The notes under the pieces were generated by a model that was not told the DNA's origin, searched no databases, and saw only the letters and a program-made list of their open reading frames with translations. Below are positions 8,268-14,555 of a stretch of 64,000 bases of DNA, in pieces. Each line of letters opens with the position of its first letter. Position 1 is the first letter of the stretch. The position numbers and the translations under genes are program-made. This DNA is from Brenneria populi (lineage in GTDB: Bacteria > Pseudomonadota > Gammaproteobacteria > Enterobacterales > Enterobacteriaceae): assembly GCF_036016195.1 (NCBI RefSeq), contig NZ_JAYWTM010000029.1, positions 1-64,000 of the forward strand, read 5' to 3'.

Positions 8268-9683
8268 TCACCCGTGCTGGCATAATTCGATACGGTTTCT
8301 GCCATTCGCTTTCGCCCGATAAAGCGCGGTATCGGCCGCGTTGATCAAAAATTCATAATCAGGATGTCCGTTATACTCCGCAATGCCCGCGCTGATGGTT
8401 ATCGCGATTTTCTCATTGTTTTGCAAACGAATTTTATGGTTCTGAATTTTTTCTCTAAGCCGTTCGATAAAGGTATAAGCCGCGTCTTTCGGCGTTTCGA
8501 TAAGAACGAACATAAATTCTTCGCCGCCATAGCGGAAGATGTAATCGCTGCTCCTGGTATTTTCATAAAAAATTTCCGCCGTACTTTTCAATACGGTGTC
8601 GCCGATGGTGTGGCCGTAGGTATCGTTAATATTTTTAAAATGGTCGATATCGATCATCGCAATGGTCAGCGGAGTCTTTTTACGCATGGCCAACGCAGTT
8701 TCATGCCGCAAGATGGTGGGTAAAAAACGGCGGTTCAGTAGCCGCGTTAATGTATCTTTGCCGCTTTCCAATTTTTGCACTTCATCAAATAACGACCCCA
8801 TAAGCACATGGATTTTATGGATCCTATTCCTCACCGCTTTGAGTAATGGAGCATATGCATCCTGCGTCAGAGAGATAGCGTTATTCACGTGCCCGATATC
8901 TTCATCAATGGCGCTTATCGTATCGCTGATGGCCTGCGCTCCCGAGGTATTCCCGAAAGAGGGTTTGCCTTTATGGTTAAACCATAGGCCGAACTCCGAA
9001 TCCGTCAGGGGTTGCACGGTTATCAGCGGCGCGCCGGTGGCGACATTGAAAATAAATGTATTTTCCCAGTTTAGCAGCGCGGCGTTTTGACGCTCCCGCT
9101 CTATGTCGGCGTTATTAAGAAGGGATAACAGGCGATAGGATTCTTCGTTTTTTGCCGCGGTATCGTGAGAGTGGGAGTAGGCGGTGCCCATTATTTCTAT
9201 CGCGATGTCTATGGATGTTAAGGCAAAACGCAACGTTTCGACGCAGATGGATTTGTCGTTTTCCATCTGTGAAATATATTCATACAGCTTCCATTTTAAG
9301 CGCCGGGAGCCGCGTGCGACCAGGTCGATTGGAATACCGATGCGGGCATGAATCTGGCCGATTTTTTTCTGGTGGGCGATTAATTCATCGATATTTGCGC
9401 CAGTGTTGGACAAAATAACATCGATCCATTGGCGCATTGAAGCGAAAAGCCGGCTATGGACCTGATGGCTTGAGAGAAAAAGCGTCGCCTCCGGATCCTT
9501 TAGCATATGCGAGTAAAACTCACCCGCCAGAGTAGAAGACTTTTTCCTAGCTAAGGTATGCAGCAGACTGAATGCGGCCGGAGAGGTTATCGATATCAAA
9601 TTTTCCCATTCGGACTGGATGATTTGATTATCGTCTGTTTCTTCATTTGCTATTTGTCGATTAGAATTCAATAGTTCGTCCAA
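8268..9683 (-). CDS. dosC: Haem-globin-coupled diguanylate cyclase, DosC-like
   Basis: This 471-residue protein is collinear with E. coli DosC (YddV). Residues about 25-175 form a globin-coupled sensor with the proximal haem histidine expected at His112 in the segment IGQIHARIGIP. A middle helical domain follows (FGLWFNHKGK near 231). The GGDEF domain starts near 310 (TLTRLLNRRFLPTI). Its active site is GGEEF (386-390), so catalysis is expected, and an RxxD inhibitory site (RSSD, 377-380) lies five residues before it, so product feedback is expected. It should make cyclic di-GMP in response to oxygen. The start is TTG with an AGAGA sequence ahead. No partner phosphodiesterase (dosP) lies beside it. 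The position next to motility genes suggests a role in motile-to-sessile switching. Confidence 0.85.
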   Translation of the reverse strand: MDELLNSNRQIANEETDDNQIIQSEWENLISITSPAAFSLLHTLARKKSSTLAGEFYSHMLKDPEATLFLSSHQVHSRLFASMRQWIDVILSNTGANIDELIAHQKKIGQIHARIGIPIDLVARGSRRLKWKLYEYISQMENDKSICVETLRFALTSIDIAIEIMGTAYSHSHDTAAKNEESYRLLSLLNNADIERERQNAALLNWENTFIFNVATGAPLITVQPLTDSEFGLWFNHKGKPSFGNTSGAQAISDTISAIDEDIGHVNNAISLTQDAYAPLLKAVRNRIHKIHVLMGSLFDEVQKLESGKDTLTRLLNRRFLPTILRHETALAMRKKTPLTIAMIDIDHFKNINDTYGHTIGDTVLKSTAEIFYENTRSSDYIFRYGGEEFMFVLIETPKDAAYTFIERLREKIQNHKIRLQNNEKIAITISAGIAEYNGHPDYEFLINAADTALYRAKANGRNRIELCQHG

Positions 9684-9891
9684 CTTTCAATCTCTTCTTT
9701 ACGGCTATAAGGAAGGAGTGTATCAGGGCAAAGACATTTAGTTTAGCCTGAGCGATAGTCGAATGAAGAGGAATTTTTTGAAAAAGTATGAAAGGTGTTA
9801 ATTTTAAGTTAATTTAATACTGATTTATCCATTTCTTGATTGCGAGAGGTGGGAAAAATATCGTTTTCACCGGGTGTTTTGAGAAACTGTT

Positions 9892-10092
9892 ATGAAAGTT
9901 AATGATTTAGTCACGGTCAAGACCGACGGAAGGGAGCGCAGGGAAGGGGTTATTCTGGCCGTCGAAGTATTTCAGGAAGGAACGATGTATTTAGTCTCGC
10001 TGGAGGATTATCCCGCGGGAGTCTGGTTCTTTAATGAGATTGACAGTAAAGACGGGACGTTTGTAGAACTTAAGCGCTCTTCGAAAGAGTAG
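9892..10092 (+). CDS. dsrB: DsrB family protein
   Basis: This 66-residue protein closely matches E. coli DsrB over its whole length (starts MKVND, then VTVKTDG, EGTMYLVSLEDYP, WFFNEID and DGTFVE). The molecular function is unknown. In E. coli dsrB lies beside dsrA and rcsA next to the fliR end of the flagellar region and is expressed in stationary phase. Here it stands upstream of flhDC, so the association with flagellar genes is kept although rcsA is not in the window. It is monocistronic. The ATG follows a GAGAAACTGTT leader with only a weak ribosome-binding sequence. Confidence 0.88.
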   Translation: MKVNDLVTVKTDGRERREGVILAVEVFQEGTMYLVSLEDYPAGVWFFNEIDSKDGTFVELKRSSKE

Positions 10093-10400
10093 CCAGCGAC
10101 AGCGCCCGAAGCCGGGGGGCAGACGCCCCGACGCCCCCGGGTTTGTGGCCGAAAGGATGCCCCGTTGCGCTCCCTCTACGGGCTAACGCAAGGTTATGCC
10201 ATCTCGCATGGCGAAACGGCGTCGCCGCCGACGCGCAACCTCCGGCGGCCGCCTCCCTTTTCCCTTTTTCGAACCGCCGGCGGCGGAATACTCTTCTCAT
10301 CTCTGAGACCTCACCCAACCAGGCCGGCGCAAGCGCCGTTCAAAAACGCGTTGGCGGTTTGTCCCGCGGCGGCAATTATTTAGGGCGTAGTTAGTCAATG
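10093..10400. repeat. GC-rich dispersed-repeat-like block after dsrB
   Basis: About 300 bases are far more GC-rich than what follows. They are packed with short palindromic GC motifs (CCGGGGGGCAGACGCCCC near 10112-10131, GCCGCCGGCGGCGG near 10271-10285) and contain stop-rich frames that do not look like proteins. The composition and structure are those of dispersed intergenic repeats seen in this group. Whether copies exist elsewhere cannot be tested from this window. Confidence 0.4.
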
Positions 10401-11193
10401 TCTGTTTTAAATGTTGTCCGCGCCGGTTAGACGTTTCTCTTGATACCTCTTCATATTAATATTCGGCGGAATAACCGCGCCGAAGAGAGCGACCGGGTTA
10501 ACCGCTGTCGCCGTTTTCGTTTGGGGCTGCCGATAGGGCAGTCAAATCAAGGGGCCGGTTAATAACGTCGTTCTTCCGTTGAGTTCGATCGACTTTCCCG
10601 CCAATACGGTGTTTTAAATAGATCTGCTTTTTCAATATTTCCACTAATAATGAAAAATTATCGCTATTATATTTTTTATTAAACGAAACCATTTTCAGTA
10701 TTACAGTTTTTTGTTTCTGGTTTTTTAATAAAATCTATCGGTAAGCGTCTATAAATATAGCCTATTGCTAGCCGGGCATGTTTATTAACCAATAAATGAT
10801 ATCGCACCATTGAATTGAATGTCGCAGCCCTTCCAGCATGCAGATTTTGCAGCGGATAACGCATCTGCGTTATTGATTCGTTTAGCGACAGTTGGGTTAG
10901 CGGATGTGGTTACGCGGAGAGGTTTACATTTATTGACAATAATCTCGCCAATGATAAGGAACTATCTTGTTAGTGTCAATTTTGTGTAAATAATATAAAT
11001 ATTTATTTTACTATAAACTTTCCATAATTTTTTTCTATAATTTTTATCTATTTATCAAATTGATATAAAAAAGCGAACGTTTTCTGAGCGTTTCTTGTGC
11101 TGGTTTGTAACATTTAATATGGTTTTTGTGCGTTAAATATGCATGATTAAAAACGATAGCCAGAGGAAAAATTGTTCAAGATGCTTCCAATTT
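10401..11193. other. Long AT-rich non-coding region upstream of the flhDC promoter
   Basis: About 800 bases without a supportable gene grow steadily more AT-rich towards flhDC (10920-11160 is dominated by A/T runs). In E. coli the upstream region of flhDC binds many regulators (H-NS, LrhA, OmpR and others) and is a hotspot for insertions. This stretch is suited to the same role, but apart from the CRP and Rcs sites further down I cannot assign boxes. Two short minus-strand ORFs here have no recognisable features. Confidence 0.5.
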
Positions 11194-11209
11194 TGTGATC
11201 CATGTCACA
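11194..11209 (+). promoter_or_regulatory. CRP-cAMP binding site of flhDC
   Basis: The sequence TGTGATCCATGTCACA is a perfect match to the CRP consensus TGTGA-N6-TCACA. Its centre lies about 72 bases before the transcription start implied by the promoter at 11238-11267. That is the same distance at which CRP activates flhDC in E. coli (class I activation), so catabolite control of motility is very likely kept. Confidence 0.9.
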
Positions 11210-11237
11210 TAATCATCAAAATGAATCGTCGGTCGCG

Positions 11238-11267
11238 TTGTATGTGCTACGGATTAGGCGGTACAGT
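11238..11267 (+). promoter_or_regulatory. Putative flhDC sigma-70 promoter
   Basis: A -35-like TTGTAT (11238-11243), an 18-base spacer and a -10-like TACAGT (11262-11267) are correctly placed between the CRP site and the RcsAB-like box. Both hexamers match at four of six positions, as expected for an activator-dependent promoter. Transcription would begin near 11274 and give a leader of about 250 bases before flhD, long enough for small-RNA and CsrA control as known in E. coli. Confidence 0.6.
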
Positions 11268-11277
11268 TGCTTTGATT

Positions 11278-11291
11278 TAGGATTAATCCTA
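11278..11291 (+). promoter_or_regulatory. RcsAB box in the flhDC leader
   Basis: The palindrome TAGGATTAATCCTA matches the RcsAB consensus (TaAGaatatTCctA) at 11 of 14 positions. It lies just downstream of the predicted transcription start, exactly where the E. coli flhDC RcsAB box represses transcription. It implies that envelope stress and capsule signalling through Rcs shuts off motility in this strain. Confidence 0.8.
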
Positions 11292-11524
11292 TGCTGTGGC
11301 TTTACAGATGTAACCTTGAACGGTTTTAACGAGCAAGATGACGAATGGAGTCGGTGCATAACGGAAAATTGGCAGATGCGCATACTGTCTGAATAAATAT
11401 AAGAATAGATAACCAGCATCTGGCTGGTGAGTTTTATGCCATCAATGGAGAGTGATTTTTGCACTGGGCGATATGCTCTATCACCTAACTTATGTTTTAA
11501 ACGTAGCCTGTTGGGATGGGAAAT

Positions 11525-11878
11525 ATGGGTACCTCTGAATTACTCAAACACATTTATGACATTAATCTGTCTTATTTGTTGCTGGCACAGCGTTTAATTA
11601 ATGACGAAAAAGCCTCGGCTATGTTTCGTTTAGGCATTGACGAAGAGATGGCCGATATGTTGATGAATCTCACTTTGCCGCAAATGGTTAAATTAGCTGA
11701 AACCAATCAACTGATATGTCATTTCCGTTTTAATGATCACAATACAATCAAGCTCTTGACTCAGGAATCGCGTGTGGATGAGTTGCAACAGATACATACG
11801 GGGATCCTGCTGTCGAGTCATTTATTACAACAGTTAACTTCGAAAGAAGAGAACCCGCCTAAGAAAAGGGCATTGTAA
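11525..11878 (+). CDS. flhD: Flagellar master transcriptional regulator FlhD
   Basis: FlhD forms the FlhD4C2 complex with FlhC and activates the class II flagellar promoters with sigma-70. This 117-residue protein is nearly identical to E. coli FlhD in its first 30 residues (TSELLKHIYDINLSYLLLAQ) and keeps the conserved Cys of NQLICHFRF. An in-frame ATG nine bases earlier (11516) would add three residues. I prefer 11525 because a GGGA sequence sits eight bases ahead and the mature E. coli start aligns there. The stop codon overlaps the flhC start (TAATG), so the two subunits are translationally coupled. Transcription is expected from the CRP- and Rcs-controlled promoter about 250 bases upstream. 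Confidence 0.97.
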   Translation: MGTSELLKHIYDINLSYLLLAQRLINDEKASAMFRLGIDEEMADMLMNLTLPQMVKLAETNQLICHFRFNDHNTIKLLTQESRVDELQQIHTGILLSSHLLQQLTSKEENPPKKRAL

Positions 11879-12456
11879 TGACGGAAAAAAGTATTGTTCA
11901 GGAAGCGAAAGACATCCAGTTGGCGATGGAGCTCATTTCTCTGGGCGCCCGTTTGCAGATGTTGGAAAGTGAAACACAGTTAAGCCGCGGTCGCTTAATC
12001 AAGTTATATAAAGAACTTAGGGGAAATCCTCCGCCCAAAGGAATGCTGCCTTTCTCCACGGATTGGTTTATGACCTGGGAACAGAATATTCACTCGTCGA
12101 TGTTCTACAACGCCTATAGTTTTTTGCTGAGAAACGGGCAGTGTAGCGGCGTCGAAGCAGTCATCAAGGCCTACCGCCTCTATCTGGAACAATGTCCGCC
12201 GCAAAACGACACGCCGCTGCTGGCGTTAACGCGCGCCTGGACGCTAGTGCGTTTTGTCGACAGCGGAATGTTGCAACTCTCCGCGTGCAATTGCTGCAAC
12301 GGTATGTTTATCACTCACGCTCATCAGCCGAAAAACGGTTTTGTCTGCAGCTTGTGCCAGCCCCCTTCCCGCGCGGTAAAAAGACGTAAACTTTCGCAAA
12401 ATCTTGCCGATATTATACCTCAACTGCTGGATGAACAGGTAAAACACGCAGTCTGA
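11878..12456 (+). CDS. flhC: Flagellar master transcriptional regulator FlhC
   Basis: FlhC is the main DNA-contacting subunit of the FlhD4C2 activator. The protein has 192 residues, the E. coli length. The zinc site is visible near the C-terminus: CNCCNG and CSLC supply four cysteines (about residues 138-161). The start overlaps the flhD stop by one base. The last 70 bases of the gene contain a good sigma-28 promoter for the downstream motor operon, so this coding DNA has two jobs. Confidence 0.97.
   Translation: MTEKSIVQEAKDIQLAMELISLGARLQMLESETQLSRGRLIKLYKELRGNPPPKGMLPFSTDWFMTWEQNIHSSMFYNAYSFLLRNGQCSGVEAVIKAYRLYLEQCPPQNDTPLLALTRAWTLVRFVDSGMLQLSACNCCNGMFITHAHQPKNGFVCSLCQPPSRAVKRRKLSQNLADIIPQLLDEQVKHAV
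12387..12413 (+). promoter_or_regulatory. Sigma-28 promoter for motAB-cheAW, inside the flhC 3' end
   Basis: TAAACTTT, an exact 11-base spacer and GCCGATAT match the FliA consensus (TAAAGTTT-N11-GCCGATAA) at 14 of 16 positions. It lies about 180 bases before motA with no other gene between, as for the class III motA promoter of E. coli. Confidence 0.85.
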
Positions 12457-12477
12457 GCCTGGTAGCGATTTGTGAAT

Positions 12478-12509
12478 CTATCACTGTTTGTTATTGAGGG
12501 CAGTGATAG
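12478..12509 (+). promoter_or_regulatory. Inverted repeat in the motA leader
   Basis: CTATCACTG (12478-12486) and CAGTGATAG (12501-12509) form a perfect nine-base inverted repeat separated by 14 bases. It lies inside the transcript started at the sigma-28 promoter and after the flhC stop. No T-run follows, so it could be an attenuating hairpin, an mRNA stabiliser for motA, or an operator. Its exactness suggests selection. Confidence 0.5.
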
Positions 12510-12591
12510 ATATCTCCTCTAGTATTTCCTGCTACGCGCACTGCGTTTTATCTCTCTTCCCGCCCACCTTCTTATTCTATAAGGATTTCTT

Positions 12592-13482
12592 GTGCTGGTA
12601 ATATTGGGTTATATCGTAATAATGGGGTCGGTGCTCGGCGGTTATCTCATGGTCGGTGGGGCCCTGGGCGCGCTTTACCAACCTTCTGAGCTATTGATCA
12701 TCGGGGGGGCCGCCGTTGGCGCCTTTATCGTTGGTAACAATGGTAAAGCGATAAAGTCCACGTTGCGCGCCTTGCCGCTTTTGATGAAAAAATCCAAATA
12801 CAACAAAGGGCTGTATATGGATTTGATGGCGGTGCTTTTTCGGCTGATGGCCAAGTCGCGTCAACAGGGCATGCTTTCGTTGGAGTTTGATATCGATAAT
12901 CCCGCCGAGAGCGAAATTTTTTCCAGCTATCCCAACATTTTGGCTGATAGCAGCCTTATCGAATTCATCACTGATTACCTCCGCCTGATGGTGAGCGGCA
13001 ATATGAATGCGTTTGAAATTGAAACGCTGATGGATGAGGAGATCGAAACCGTCGAGCACGAAAGCGAGGTGCCGGCGACCAGTCTGACCATGATGGGCGA
13101 CGGGCTGCCGGCGTTTGGTATCGTGGCGGCGGTTATGGGGGTCGTGCACTCTCTGGCCTACGTTGACCGTCCGGCGGCGGAGCTCGGGATGATGATCGCG
13201 CATGCGATGGTCGGGACCTTCCTCGGTATCCTGCTGGCCTACGGCTTCATTTCTCCTCTTGCCGCGCTGTTGCGTCAGAAAAATGCTGAAAAAATCAAAA
13301 TATTGCAGTGCATCAAAGTCACGCTGCTCTCTAGCCTGAACGGCTATGCTCCGCAGATCGCCGTCGAATTCGGCCGTAAAACCCTGTACTCCACGGAACG
13401 TCCTTCGTTTACCGAACTGGAAGAGCATATACGCCGCGTGAAAGCGCCCGCGCCGCAGCAAACGTCGGAAAATGACGCATGA
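12592..13482 (+). CDS. motA: Flagellar motor stator protein MotA
   Basis: MotA is the four-helix inner-membrane stator subunit that, with MotB, forms the proton channel and pushes on FliG. The 296-residue protein follows E. coli MotA along its length (GGALGALYQPSELLIIGGA at the start; AFGIVAAVMGVVHSL near TM3 with the conserved prolines). Translation starts at GTG, as in E. coli, after AAGGA. It is first in the motA-motB-cheA-cheW operon, and its stop overlaps the motB start (ATGA). Confidence 0.97.
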   Translation: MLVILGYIVIMGSVLGGYLMVGGALGALYQPSELLIIGGAAVGAFIVGNNGKAIKSTLRALPLLMKKSKYNKGLYMDLMAVLFRLMAKSRQQGMLSLEFDIDNPAESEIFSSYPNILADSSLIEFITDYLRLMVSGNMNAFEIETLMDEEIETVEHESEVPATSLTMMGDGLPAFGIVAAVMGVVHSLAYVDRPAAELGMMIAHAMVGTFLGILLAYGFISPLAALLRQKNAEKIKILQCIKVTLLSSLNGYAPQIAVEFGRKTLYSTERPSFTELEEHIRRVKAPAPQQTSENDA

Positions 13483-14528
13483 AACACCAGCACCCGATAA
13501 TTCGTAAAAAGCGAAAATCCGGGCATGCCGGCCACCACGGCGGCTCCTGGAAAATTGCCTATGCCGACTTTATGACGGCGATGATGGCGCTGTTTTTGGT
13601 TATGTGGCTGATTGCGATTTCCACGCCCATGCAGCTTGCCCAGATCGCGGAGTATTTCCGTACTCCGCTGAAAATCGCCTTAACGGGCGGCAGCAAGTCC
13701 AGCGAAAGCGAAAGTCCGATTCCCGGGGGAGGGGACGACCCGACCCAGCAGCAGGGCGAAGTGAAAAAAAGCATAAAGATGGACTCGCCGGAAAATCGGC
13801 TGGATGAAATTCGGCTGAATCGCCTGCGCGAGCGCCTGGATCAGCTTATCGAATCAGACCCGCGCCTGCGCGCCTTACGCCCCCATTTGCTGATTGAAAT
13901 GGTGGATGAGGGGCTGCGTATACAGATTATTGATAGTCAGAACCGCCCGATGTTTAAAACCGGGAGTTCGCAGGTAGAGCCCTATATGCGGGATATCCTG
14001 CGCGCGATCGCCCCCATTTTGAATGACATACCGAACAAGCTGAGTATTTCCGGGCATACCGACGATGTTCCCTATGCCATGGGAGAACGCGGCTACAGTA
14101 ACTGGGAACTTTCCGCCGATCGCGCCAATGCCTCGCGTCGGGAGTTGCTTTCCGGCGGTCTGTCCGAAGGGAAAGTGCTGCGCGTTGTCGGTATGGCGTC
14201 AACGATGAGCCTGAAGCAGGCCGCGGATAGTAAGGACGAGATTAACCGCCGTATCAGTCTGCTGGTGCTGACGAAAGAGGCGCAGAAAAATATCGAACAT
14301 GAAAATGCCGAAAAATCTGCGCAAGATGTGGGCTCGCCGGAAGATTTACGCAATATGGGGCTGGAAAATCCTAAACCTGCCGGTTCATCTGCCGACAATA
14401 GTAGTGATGTGAATAAAACGGACGAAACTACGCCACAGCCCGTAAATGGAGTGCCTGCTCCAGAGCGTCAACAGCCGACCACGGAGTTGCCTGCTGCGCC
14501 AGACAGCCAGGCGACGCCTTCTCAATAA
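13479..14528 (+). CDS. motB: Flagellar motor stator protein MotB
   Basis: MotB anchors the stator to peptidoglycan and carries the proton-binding aspartate. In this 349-residue protein the single membrane helix contains Asp30 in the segment YADFMTAMMALFLVMWLIAI (Asp32 in E. coli). A plug and linker follow. An OmpA-like peptidoglycan-binding domain spans about residues 140-265 (ISGHTDDVPY, NWELSADRA). The last 70 residues are a Pro/Ser/Glu-rich tail, longer than in E. coli and probably unstructured. It overlaps motA by four bases. Confidence 0.97.
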   Translation: MKHQHPIIRKKRKSGHAGHHGGSWKIAYADFMTAMMALFLVMWLIAISTPMQLAQIAEYFRTPLKIALTGGSKSSESESPIPGGGDDPTQQQGEVKKSIKMDSPENRLDEIRLNRLRERLDQLIESDPRLRALRPHLLIEMVDEGLRIQIIDSQNRPMFKTGSSQVEPYMRDILRAIAPILNDIPNKLSISGHTDDVPYAMGERGYSNWELSADRANASRRELLSGGLSEGKVLRVVGMASTMSLKQAADSKDEINRRISLLVLTKEAQKNIEHENAEKSAQDVGSPEDLRNMGLENPKPAGSSADNSSDVNKTDETTPQPVNGVPAPERQQPTTELPAAPDSQATPSQ

Positions 14529-14555
14529 GCCGCGATTCACAGTAGAGGTGACCAC

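Noticed and set aside
10498..10864. Two short minus-strand frames upstream of flhDC
   Set aside because: They have no recognisable domain, no good ribosome-binding site and run into one another. They may be decayed, but nothing supports a real gene.
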